Made by a program: the position numbers and the translations under genes. From Bacteroidales bacterium UBA1204 (lineage in GTDB: Bacteria; Bacteroidota; Bacteroidia; Bacteroidales; F082): DNA of 22,173 nucleotides. Each line of letters begins with the position of its first letter. Within the stretch, counting starts at the first letter, position 1. This document shows positions 1 to 6,578 of the stretch, piece by piece. The stretch lies in NCBI GenBank assembly GCA_002310075.1, contig DBXU01000003.1, forward strand, positions 16,683-38,855. Reading direction: 5' to 3'. Under the pieces are notes generated by a model. The model was given only the letters and a program-made list of their open reading frames with translations, ran no database searches and was not told the origin of the DNA.

Positions 1-438
1 CAGAGCTACACCATCACCGTGTCGGCCAACCCGACTAACGGCGGCACCGTCACAGGTGGTGGTACTTACCAACAGGGACAAAGCTGCACCGTACATGCGA
101 CACCCGCCACGGGCTACACCTTCTTGAGATGGACGGAAAATGGCACGCAGGTCAGCAGCAGCGCCAACTACACCTTCACGGTGAATGCCAACCGCACTCT
201 CGTGGCCCATTTCCAAGTCCAAAGCTACAACATCACCGCCACGGCCGACCCGACCAACGGTGGCACAGTGACTGGCGGAGGATACTACAACTACGGTCAA
301 AGCTGCACGCTGACAGCCACACCTGCTGCTGGCTATACCTTCGTTAATTGGACCAGAAACGGCACGCAGGTCAGCACCAACCCCAGCTACACCTTCACAG
401 TGACCGGGGCAGGAGCTTATGTGGCTCATTTCGAGGCG
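1..438 (+). repeat. Two tandem 219-bp coding repeats
   Basis: Bases 1-219 and 220-438 encode two 73-residue units in the same frame and of identical length. Both begin Gln-Ser-Tyr and end with a Val-Ala-His-Phe strand. Shared DNA blocks such as ggcacgcaggtcagca and ctacaccttcac show duplication at DNA level followed by divergence. The first unit begins at the window edge, so more copies may lie upstream. Confidence 0.9.
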
Positions 439-1263
439 CTGCCGCCTTGCGAGGCTCCAAACGATGTTACCGCCTCATGGCTGTTCTATACCGACATCAA
501 CATTAGCTGGTCTCCCGTCCAGAATGTTGAAACCTACAAAATCTACCGCAATGGGACCCTTATCACATCGGGATTCCCATACACCAGCTATAACGATACT
601 GAGTTGCCTTATGGCGAGTACTGCTACACGGTGGTTTCAGAATGCCCTCAAGGCGATTCCGAACCTTCCAACGAATCGTGCGTCACGCTGTCCATCCCCT
701 GCGATGCACCTTCAAGCTTCACCGCAGATTATGTCTATGTGAGCGAGGATGACATGGGTATTCAACTGGAATGGCACTACACAACAATGGCCATCCTTCC
801 CGAGTACTTCAACCTTTACCGCTCGAACGACGGCGGTGCAAACTATGAACTGGTTGAAAACATCATTCCGCAAGGCACATTCAATTACAGCTATTTCGAT
901 GCTGCCGGCATCGGATCCTACAGATACATGCTGACCGCAGAATACCACTTCGACGGGCAGATCTGTGTTTCCGAAGCGGTATATGCCGAAACCGAGGTGA
1001 CTAGTGTAAGCGAAAACGGCCTTTCGACAGAATCAGGAAACTTCACGGTCTACCCCAACCCCGTCAAAGATAAGCTGAGCGTTGAGGCACAAGTGGTCCT
1101 TGGCACCGTGGAGATCTACAACCTCATGGGCACATTGATCTACAGCCAGAGAGATTGTGCCAACAAGGTGGAAATCAACACTTCCGACCTACCTTCAGGC
1201 ATCTATTTCATCCGCATGACGAATGACAACGCCTCTGAAACTAGAAGGTTTGTGAAAGAATAA
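1..1263 (+). CDS. T9SS-secreted modular surface protein, 3' part (InlB-like repeats, two FnIII-like domains, type A sorting domain)
   Basis: The reading frame is open from base 1, so the start lies upstream and about 420 residues are visible. Residues 1-146 are two 73-residue units of the divergent InlB B-repeat type, with ANPTNGGTVTGGG and GYTF..W..NGTQVS as landmarks. Residues about 149-230 and 231-333 look like fibronectin type III domains, each opening with a Pro-Cys-(Glu/Asp)-Ala-Pro motif. The last roughly 75 residues hold FTVYPNPVKDKLSV and LPSGIYFIRM and end in a basic FVKE, the pattern of a T9SS type A sorting domain. By family knowledge the protein would cross the outer membrane through the T9SS and be anchored or released at the surface. 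The repeats suggest binding or stalk roles, but no catalytic domain is visible and the missing N-terminus could hold one. The family of the sorting domain is confident; the ligand is unknown. Confidence 0.9.
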   Translation, partial: QSYTITVSANPTNGGTVTGGGTYQQGQSCTVHATPATGYTFLRWTENGTQVSSSANYTFTVNANRTLVAHFQVQSYNITATADPTNGGTVTGGGYYNYGQSCTLTATPAAGYTFVNWTRNGTQVSTNPSYTFTVTGAGAYVAHFEALPPCEAPNDVTASWLFYTDINISWSPVQNVETYKIYRNGTLITSGFPYTSYNDTELPYGEYCYTVVSECPQGDSEPSNESCVTLSIPCDAPSSFTADYVYVSEDDMGIQLEWHYTTMAILPEYFNLYRSNDGGANYELVENIIPQGTFNYSYFDAAGIGSYRYMLTAEYHFDGQICVSEAVYAETEVTSVSENGLSTESGNFTVYPNPVKDKLSVEAQVVLGTVEIYNLMGTLIYSQRDCANKVEINTSDLPSGIYFIRMTNDNASETRRFVKE

Positions 1264-1277
1264 AACTGGATTATTCT

Positions 1278-1317
1278 AAAAAAGAAGGGATGCACATGAT
1301 GCATCCCTTCTTTTTTT
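1278..1317. terminator. Bidirectional intrinsic terminator
   Basis: A perfect 14-bp stem (1281-1294 with 1300-1313) encloses a 5-base loop, catga. It is flanked by an A-run on the left and a T-run on the right, so it can stop transcription from both the surface-protein gene and the convergent EamA transporter gene, whose stop codon lies in the T-run. Confidence 0.9.
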
Positions 1318-2230
1318 ATTGCGCCGCCGCGCGGCTTTGGTTGACAATCCAAACGCCTGTGAAAACCAGTACCATGGCCAATATCTTCTTCCAAGTGAGA
1401 TGATCCAAACCGATGATGATGCTGATAAGTGTGGCAATGATAGGCTGCACATAATTGTACATGCTAACCAAGGTGGGGCGTAGTCTTTTTTGTCCGATAG
1501 GGATCAGAAAATAGGCCACAAATGTAGCAAAGACCACCACAAAGGCCACCTGCCACAGCACCTTGCTCTCCATCTGATCGAATGGCACATGGGCTAGATG
1601 CCGCGCATTGAACGGCAATGCCACCAACATGGAGAACAGAAACATCCATTTCATGAAGGTGACCACGTTGTATCTCGAGATAAGCGGGCGGAAAATGCCA
1701 AGATAAAGAGCAAAGGTCAGACCGTTGACGACAACCAACACAATGCCCATGGGCTTCGTCTCAGAGGCACCACCACCCAGCCCTACCGAGTTAAAAATCA
1801 AAAATAACACACCCGCCAAGCTCACCAGCACACCACCGATTTTTTTGAAGGTAATAGGCTCTTTCAAAGCAACGGCAGCCACCAACATGGTTAAGATAGG
1901 CGTACACGTGTTGGTAATGCTCGTATCGATGGAGGTCGTCATCGTGATGGCCTTCAAGAAACTGATCTGGGTTAGGAAGAGGCCTAGCATGGAGGCGATG
2001 AAAATCTGCCCCATGTCCTTCAACGGCACCTTCTCCTTGGGCATGAACAGCGACAACAGCCAAAACAAGGCTGTGGCGCCCATTGCCCTCAGGCAAAACA
2101 AATCCATGGGTGTCAGCACATGCGCATTCGAGATATTCTTGCAGCACACAATGTTGAACCCAAAGATGCAGTAGGCACCGAAACAGGCGAGATGCCCTAT
2201 AAGTGTGGACTTATTCGATCCAGTAGACAT
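1316..2230 (-). CDS. EamA/DMT-family transporter
   Basis: The product is 304 residues, the usual length for a drug/metabolite transporter with two EamA repeats and about ten membrane helices. Hydrophobic segments run through the whole protein. The first half contains a conserved stretch near residues 85-135 (SFLKAITMTTSIDTSITNT, then PILTMLVAAVALKEPITFKK). The second half ends with ATLISIIIGLDHLTWKKILA and VLVFTGVWIVNQ, the typical last EamA helices. It sits in the inner membrane and probably exports or imports a small metabolite; the substrate cannot be read from sequence. The start is supported by an AAGGAG ribosome-binding site four bases upstream. Its first 20 bases overlap the 3' end of the nitroreductase gene, so the two are likely translated from one message. 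Confidence 0.9.
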   Translation of the reverse strand: MSTGSNKSTLIGHLACFGAYCIFGFNIVCCKNISNAHVLTPMDLFCLRAMGATALFWLLSLFMPKEKVPLKDMGQIFIASMLGLFLTQISFLKAITMTTSIDTSITNTCTPILTMLVAAVALKEPITFKKIGGVLVSLAGVLFLIFNSVGLGGGASETKPMGIVLVVVNGLTFALYLGIFRPLISRYNVVTFMKWMFLFSMLVALPFNARHLAHVPFDQMESKVLWQVAFVVVFATFVAYFLIPIGQKRLRPTLVSMYNYVQPIIATLISIIIGLDHLTWKKILAMVLVFTGVWIVNQSRAAAQ

Positions 2231-2840
2231 AATTCTCCTTGCGCGGACGGGCTTCAGGGTAGTCGCCGTTCACATAGCCGAGGATGCAGTTGCCGATGCC
2301 GACATATTTCGAGGTGTCGATGCCGAGGCCAGCCAAAATGGCTTTGCCTTCCTCGGTCTCGAAGACCTCCTTAGCGCGATGGATCCAGCAGGAACCGAGG
2401 CCTTTTGCATGAGCTGCATTAAGCAGGTTACCCATGACGAGCGAACCATCTTCTTTCCAAGTCATGGCAGCCGTGCTGTCGGACAGCACCACCAGCACTA
2501 CGGGAGCGCCATAGAACGGGTCGTCGTCGGCACCCATCACAGCGGCGTTGAGGCGGCTCATTTGGTCGCGCACCTCACGGTTGGTGACTGCAATGATGAT
2601 AGGGGCTTGGCGGTTCATGCCCGTGGGGGCATAGGTACCTGCCTCACAGATTTCTTCGATAACCTCCTTAGGAGGAATCTGGTCGGTGTAGCTGCGGATG
2701 CTGCGGCGCGTCAGCAGGTCTTGCATAGTCGTATTCATGGTAGTTTCGTTTTTGTTGTCATCCGTAGTGACGGCTTGATTGCCACATGAGCAGAAAGCGG
2801 CAAAAGCCGCCAATGTGATGATGTACAGAAAATGTCTCAT
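2211..2840 (-). CDS. Nitroreductase-family flavoprotein with lipoprotein-type signal
   Basis: The product is 209 residues. Residues 1-19 form a hydrophobic signal ending Phe-Cys-Ser-Cys-Gly, an imperfect lipobox that suggests lipid attachment at Cys19. The nitroreductase fold starts near residue 38 with RRSIRSYTDQIP (FMN phosphate-binding Arg-Arg-Ser-x-Arg), then APTGMNRQAP at 71-80, a dimerising middle, and GLGSCWIHRAKE near 145. The family uses FMN and NAD(P)H to reduce nitro, quinone or enone substrates; this substrate is unknown. The start at 2840 is preferred to the internal Met35 because a -7 box lies 27 bases upstream and the extra 34 residues make a sensible signal plus Asp/Asn-rich linker. 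It is followed by, and overlaps, the EamA transporter gene. Confidence 0.9.
   Translation of the reverse strand: MRHFLYIITLAAFAAFCSCGNQAVTTDDNKNETTMNTTMQDLLTRRSIRSYTDQIPPKEVIEEICEAGTYAPTGMNRQAPIIIAVTNREVRDQMSRLNAAVMGADDDPFYGAPVVLVVLSDSTAAMTWKEDGSLVMGNLLNAAHAKGLGSCWIHRAKEVFETEEGKAILAGLGIDTSKYVGIGNCILGYVNGDYPEARPRKENYVYWIE
2235..2240 (-). promoter_or_regulatory. Shine-Dalgarno site of the EamA transporter
   Basis: On the minus strand AAGGAG lies four bases before the ATG at 2230, inside the last codons of the upstream nitroreductase gene. Strong Shine-Dalgarno sites are uncommon in Bacteroidota, so this one fits re-initiation or coupled translation of an overlapping gene. Confidence 0.6.
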
Positions 2841-2867
2841 TCAGATATTGTTTAGTGAATTTCGCGA

Positions 2868-2875
2868 CAAAGGTA
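2868..2875 (-). promoter_or_regulatory. -7 promoter box for the nitroreductase-EamA operon
   Basis: The minus strand reads TACCTTTG followed by TC, matching the Bacteroidota -7 consensus TAnnTTTG, 27 bases before the nitroreductase ATG. A clear -33 TTTG is not seen. Confidence 0.65.
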
Positions 2876-2888
2876 CGCATAAATTTCG

Positions 2889-2896
2889 CAATTTTG
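2889..2896 (+). promoter_or_regulatory. Probable -7 box for the BASS transporter
   Basis: The plus strand reads CAATTTTG followed by C, one mismatch from TAnnTTTGC, 20 bases before the ATG at 2917. It lies back to back with the divergent nitroreductase promoter. Confidence 0.45.
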
Positions 2897-2916
2897 CAGC
2901 CGCAATTTAGAACTAA

Positions 2917-3813
2917 ATGCAAAAAATAAAGAGTTACGTCCTCCCCATCGCCATTATTCTGGGCTTGTTATTGCATAACACTTGTGCGGCTTTCAGTGTG
3001 GTGGTGCCTTATATCATCTTCACCATCCTATTGCTGACTTTTACGGCCGTTGACATTCGTAAGTTACGTTTCAAGCCATTGTTTATTTGGATCATCCTCT
3101 TTCAGGTTGTGGTGAGCCTAGGAGGCTATTATTTGCTACGGCTCTTGCATTTCAACGAAATTGTTGCCGAGGGCGTACTCATAGGCGTATTGTGTCCCGT
3201 AGCGGCTTCTGTTGCCGTGGTGAGCACCATGCTAGGCGCCGACCGCAACACGGTGACATCGTACACTGTCATCGGCAACCTGATGGTTTCGTTGGTGGCC
3301 CCCATCTATTTCTCTTTCATCGGCGTCAACCAAGACATGCCTTTCTGGGCTTCCTTTATGCAAATCTTGCGTCGTATCGGCACCGTCATCGGCTTGCCGT
3401 TTTTCATCGCCTTGGCCTTACAACTTTGCCTGCCCAAGGTAAACCGTATCATCAGCCGATACAAAGGTTTGGCCTTTTACCTTTGGGCTGTTGCCTTGCT
3501 GCTCACCTTAGGTCAAACCATCCATTTCATTTTCCTCAATGGCGAAGGCAACTGGAGTAGCATCCTGTGGCTTGGCATCTCCGCTTTGCTGTTTTGCATC
3601 CTTCAATTTGGGCTAGGCAAATGGATTGGCCACAAGTATGGCGACACCATCGCTGGTGGGCAGCTCTTAGGACAGAAAAACTCTGCCATGGGCATCTGGA
3701 TGGCCAATCATTACCTGCACCCTTTAGCATCGGTGTATTTGGCATTTTATTCCGTTTTCCAAAACCTGTTCAACAGTTGGCAGCTGTGGTATCAAGGGAG
3801 GAAGAAGAAATAG
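2917..3813 (+). CDS. BASS-family transporter (bile acid:sodium symporter family)
   Basis: The product is 298 residues and almost entirely membrane-spanning, with about nine or ten helices, the normal size of the BASS family. Landmarks are GVLCPVAASVAVVSTMLGAD near residues 90-109, VIGNLMVSLVAPIYFSFIG near 118-136, and the C-terminal crossing motif AGGQLLGQKNSAMGIWMA near 246-263. Members co-transport organic anions with sodium at the inner membrane. Despite the family name the substrate need not be a bile acid; pantoate, 2-keto acids and other acids are known in relatives. The gene stands alone between a divergent operon and a convergent peptidase gene, and ends at a strong terminator. The family is confident and the substrate open. 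Confidence 0.85.
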   Translation: MQKIKSYVLPIAIILGLLLHNTCAAFSVVVPYIIFTILLLTFTAVDIRKLRFKPLFIWIILFQVVVSLGGYYLLRLLHFNEIVAEGVLIGVLCPVAASVAVVSTMLGADRNTVTSYTVIGNLMVSLVAPIYFSFIGVNQDMPFWASFMQILRRIGTVIGLPFFIALALQLCLPKVNRIISRYKGLAFYLWAVALLLTLGQTIHFIFLNGEGNWSSILWLGISALLFCILQFGLGKWIGHKYGDTIAGGQLLGQKNSAMGIWMANHYLHPLASVYLAFYSVFQNLFNSWQLWYQGRKKK

Positions 3814-3847
3814 TGGTTTCTTCCATCGCGAGTATAATGACAGAAAC

Positions 3848-3876
3848 AAAAAAAAGCGCCAATTGGCGCTTTTTTT
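3848..3876. terminator. Bidirectional intrinsic terminator
   Basis: The core AGCGCCAATTGGCGCT is a perfect palindrome. It forms a 5-bp GC stem with an AATT loop, extended by eight A on the left and seven T on the right. It serves the BASS gene and the convergent peptidase gene. Confidence 0.9.
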
Positions 3877-3897
3877 GATTAATAAATCCCTTAAACC

Positions 3898-4764
3898 TTA
3901 CAGCTGACTGTAGGGAGGCGAGAAGGTGTCGCCTAGGCTGACGTCACCCGTGCTCAGGCCTTTCTTCAGCCAACGGGAACGCTGGGCGCTGGTGCCATGG
4001 TTGAAGGTCTCAGGCATGGTGCGGCCATAGGCTTGCTTCTGCAGGTAGTCGTCGCCGATCTTGGAAGCAGCATTCAAAGCCTCTTCAATGTCGCCGTCTT
4101 CGAGCGAACCAAACAGCTTGTTGTCGTTGTTGGCCCACACACCAGCGAAGAAGTCGGCCTGCAGCTCGAGGCGCACACTGATTTCATTCGACTGTTTTGT
4201 GTTTTGGCCGTAACGGGCCATCTGCTGATGAGCTTGCCCAAGGATGCCGAGCTGGTTCTGCACATGGTGACCCACCTCGTGGGCGATAACATAAGCATAA
4301 GCGAAGTCACCGTCGGCACCGATTTGTTTTCTCATGCTCTTGAAAAACTCAAGGTCAAGGTATACCGTCTCATCGGCGGAGCAGTAGAACGGTCCGCTGG
4401 CCGAGGTGGCGTTGCCACAAGCCGAACTGACAGCATCGCTGAAGATAACCATCTTAGGCGGCTGATACGTGCGGCCCATCTTCTTGAACTCACGGTCCCA
4501 CACGTCTTCGGTGCCGGCCAGGATGCGCTTGCAGAAGGTCATCAGCTCCTTGTCGACCTCACTGTAGTCCTGCTCATCGACATATTCAGTCGTGTTGCTC
4601 TGTTGCTGTTGTTCGAGCATGGGGCTGATGTCGACCCCCAAGAAGCTCTTCAACAGGAAATAAATCAAAAGTCCGCCAAGGCCGACGCCGCCGGCGGCTG
4701 CCACCGCCCTTTTACCACGGCGGTCTTCCACGTTCGTACTTTCTCTACGTCCTTCAAGTTTCAT
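3898..4764 (-). CDS. ypfJ: YpfJ/KPN_02809-type neutral zinc metallopeptidase
   Basis: The product is 288 residues from the chosen start. Residues 1-20 are basic (MKLEGRREST, then EDRRGKR), residues 21-43 form one Gly-rich membrane helix, and a Gln-rich linker follows. The catalytic domain carries the zinc site AHEVGHHVQNQLG (His162, Glu163, His166) and a likely third ligand Glu200 in RLELQADFFAG. CSADETVYLD near 128-137 is a family signature. This is peptidase family PF04228, whose physiological substrate is not established. An upstream ATG at 4914 would add 50 residues, but it lies beyond the promoter and inside the divergent gene, so it was rejected. The gene is monocistronic, divergent from the 64-residue protein gene, and shares a compact regulatory region with it. 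Confidence 0.9.
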   Translation of the reverse strand: MKLEGRRESTNVEDRRGKRAVAAAGGVGLGGLLIYFLLKSFLGVDISPMLEQQQQSNTTEYVDEQDYSEVDKELMTFCKRILAGTEDVWDREFKKMGRTYQPPKMVIFSDAVSSACGNATSASGPFYCSADETVYLDLEFFKSMRKQIGADGDFAYAYVIAHEVGHHVQNQLGILGQAHQQMARYGQNTKQSNEISVRLELQADFFAGVWANNDNKLFGSLEDGDIEEALNAASKIGDDYLQKQAYGRTMPETFNHGTSAQRSRWLKKGLSTGDVSLGDTFSPPYSQL

Positions 4765-4795
4765 AGTTATTCGTATTTGATGATTAATCTGAGAG

Positions 4796-4825
4796 CAAAA
4801 ATAGGCAAAAAGTTCTACAAACAAT
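4796..4825 (-). promoter_or_regulatory. Promoter of the zinc metallopeptidase gene
   Basis: The minus strand has TATTTTTG (4796-4803) preceded 18 bases upstream by ATTG (4822-4825). The -7 box lies 31 bases before the ATG. The -33 element is one half of an ACAATTGT palindrome that also serves the opposite promoter. Confidence 0.65.
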
Positions 4826-4852
4826 TGTTTTTCTGAAAAAACTGTATTTTTG
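4824..4852 (+). promoter_or_regulatory. Promoter of the 64-residue protein / 5'-nucleotidase operon
   Basis: TATTTTTG lies at 4845-4852, followed by C, with ATTG at 4824-4827 and a 17-base spacer. The ATG follows 27 bases after the -7 box, as is usual in Bacteroidota. Confidence 0.65.
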
Positions 4853-4879
4853 CCATAGAAAAACTTTAATCTCATCACT

Positions 4880-5074
4880 ATGAAAGCATACGTCAACGAC
4901 ATTGAAGTGCGCACCTACTACGGCGCCAAAGTGAAATCGGTGGTGCTGGCCTATTGCCGCGCTCACAATCTTCCCCTGAAACTCGACGACGTCGAAGTAC
5001 GCGACGCCTACGGCAACATCGTAGACCTCGGCGGCTCGCTACGTGCCAATTCCAGAATCTACGTAAAATTTTAA
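4880..5074 (+). CDS. Small protein of unknown function (64 residues), possible beta-grasp fold
   Basis: I do not recognise this family. The 64 residues start MKAYVNDIEVRTYYGAKVKS and end in IYVKF. The order is two short strands, a helix (VVLAYCRAHN), then strands around VEVRDAYGNIVDLGG and SRIYVKF. This resembles a ThiS/TGS-like beta-grasp layout, but there is no C-terminal Gly-Gly, so a sulfur-carrier role is not supported. There is no signal peptide or membrane segment. It has a good promoter, a normal start and ends five bases before the 5'-nucleotidase ATG, so it is very likely a real gene in that operon. Gene reality is confident; function is unknown. Confidence 0.75.
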   Translation: MKAYVNDIEVRTYYGAKVKSVVLAYCRAHNLPLKLDDVEVRDAYGNIVDLGGSLRANSRIYVKF

Positions 5075-5079
5075 AGGCC

Positions 5080-6507
5080 ATGAAACGCTTTGCTACATTG
5101 GCGGCCTTTGCCGTCCTGCTTTGCCTTGTCGCTTGCCAGCCCAAGGAACAGAAAATCTATGTCGTCTCCACCAACGACATGCATGCCAACATCGACAACT
5201 TCCCGCAGCTGGCCGCCTTGATGGACAGCCTGCGAAGCGTCCACCCCGACCTGCTGCTATTCAGCGCTGGCGACAACCGCTCAGGCAACCCCATCAATGA
5301 CCGTTACACGGAACCTGCCAAGCCCATGTATGCGCTCATGAACGCAGTCGGCTTCGATCTGTCGACCTTCGGCAATCACGAATGGGATGGAGGTCCCATC
5401 GCCTTACGCAACGTTCTAGGATGGGCACATTTCCCCTTCGTATGCGCCAACGTCACTTTCGATGACACGCTGCAGATGCCTAACGTATACCCTTATAAAA
5501 TCTTCGAACGCAACGGGGTGAAAATCGGCGTTATAGGCGGCATTCAGCTGGGCGAAAACGGTCTACCTGACTTTCACCCGAAAAACGCCGACGGCTCACA
5601 TTTCCGTCCTATCACCGAGGTGTTGCCCGAGTACCTACCTAAGCTTCGCGAGGAATGCGACCTCGTCTTCCTCCTCTCCCACTGCGGCTATGAAGAAGAC
5701 CGAGAAACAGCCGCCCAGTTCCACGAACTCGACGCCATCTTTGGCGGACACAGCCACACCCGCGTGGCTGAGACCCAACTTGTCGATAACGTGATGGTGA
5801 CCCAAGCTGAAGCCAAAGTCAAGTTCGTCACACTAAGCACCTTCACCCTGAAGAAGGGCAAGGTCGTCGACAAGCATATGGACCTCATCTCCATCAAGGA
5901 ATTCCCTCACAGCAACGCTGAGGTGCAGGCTATGGTGGACGAATACAACAACAACGACTTCTTCCGCACTGTAGTCACCACCAACACCACACCCATCGAA
6001 AGCTACGAGTCGCTGGGCTGCCTAATGACCGACGCCATCCGATACACCACAGGTTCCGACATGGGTTTCCAAAACCCTGGTGGCGTACGCTTCGACACCC
6101 TCTCAGCCCGTCCCGTGACGCTGAAGGACATCTTCGCCCTCGATCCCTTCGACAACGAAATCATTGCCTTCACCCTCAGCGGACAAGAAATCGTCAATCT
6201 CATCAAGAGTTGCTTCAATACTGACCACGGCCCAATCTACTGCTCAGGCTGCTCCTATTCTTTTAAGGTGGACGACAACGGCGAAATGACCGACCTCAAG
6301 GTAAAGCTTGAAAACGGCAAACCTTTGGATCTCAACGCCAACTACAACATCGTAATGAACAGTTACATGTCGACCGTGTTCGACTACGAACACGAAGACG
6401 ACGGCCATTCCACCTTCCGCAGCTCCAACGAGCTTATGCTGGATTACCTGGCTGACCATCCTGAGATCGACTATGGGAACGTCTCCAGGGTGACGGAAGA
6501 AGAATAG
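5080..6507 (+). CDS. 5'-nucleotidase/UDP-sugar hydrolase-like lipoprotein (UshA family)
   Basis: The product is 475 residues. Residues 1-18 are a signal and LVAC puts the lipidated Cys at 19. The N-terminal metallophosphatase domain shows the binuclear metal set: TNDMHANI (Asp33, His35), AGDN (Asp65), FGNHEWD (Asn99, His100), LSHCG (His201) and GGHSHT (His224, His226). The C-terminal 5'-nucleotidase domain (about 305-460) has FQNPGGVRFDT and ALDPFDNEI, which form the nucleotide pocket. The enzyme would dephosphorylate nucleotides or UDP-sugars in the periplasm or at the outer membrane for salvage. The ATG at 5080 was chosen over an in-frame one 42 codons upstream because it gives the lipoprotein signal. 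It follows the 64-residue gene by five bases. It is slightly shorter than E. coli UshA. Confidence 0.92.
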   Translation: MKRFATLAAFAVLLCLVACQPKEQKIYVVSTNDMHANIDNFPQLAALMDSLRSVHPDLLLFSAGDNRSGNPINDRYTEPAKPMYALMNAVGFDLSTFGNHEWDGGPIALRNVLGWAHFPFVCANVTFDDTLQMPNVYPYKIFERNGVKIGVIGGIQLGENGLPDFHPKNADGSHFRPITEVLPEYLPKLREECDLVFLLSHCGYEEDRETAAQFHELDAIFGGHSHTRVAETQLVDNVMVTQAEAKVKFVTLSTFTLKKGKVVDKHMDLISIKEFPHSNAEVQAMVDEYNNNDFFRTVVTTNTTPIESYESLGCLMTDAIRYTTGSDMGFQNPGGVRFDTLSARPVTLKDIFALDPFDNEIIAFTLSGQEIVNLIKSCFNTDHGPIYCSGCSYSFKVDDNGEMTDLKVKLENGKPLDLNANYNIVMNSYMSTVFDYEHEDDGHSTFRSSNELMLDYLADHPEIDYGNVSRVTEEE

Positions 6508-6578
6508 TTTGGCACGGTTTTGGTAGACATACTAGTAAACAACAAACACGAGAGTCAAACCCTTAAAAAATCGCAACT

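Noticed and set aside
2205..2789. 194-codon plus-strand frame antisense to the nitroreductase
   Set aside because: The nitroreductase signature is clear on the other strand, and this frame lacks a promoter or known domain.
3997..4836. 279-codon open frame on the plus strand, antisense to the zinc metallopeptidase
   Set aside because: The minus-strand protein has a full catalytic motif set and family match. The antisense product has no recognisable domain and crosses the peptidase promoter; it is a shadow of codon bias.
4954..5079. 42-codon N-terminal extension of the 5'-nucleotidase
   Set aside because: The extension is Arg-rich, overlaps the 64-residue gene, and would bury the lipoprotein signal. 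The ATG at 5080 gives a normal signal and lipobox.
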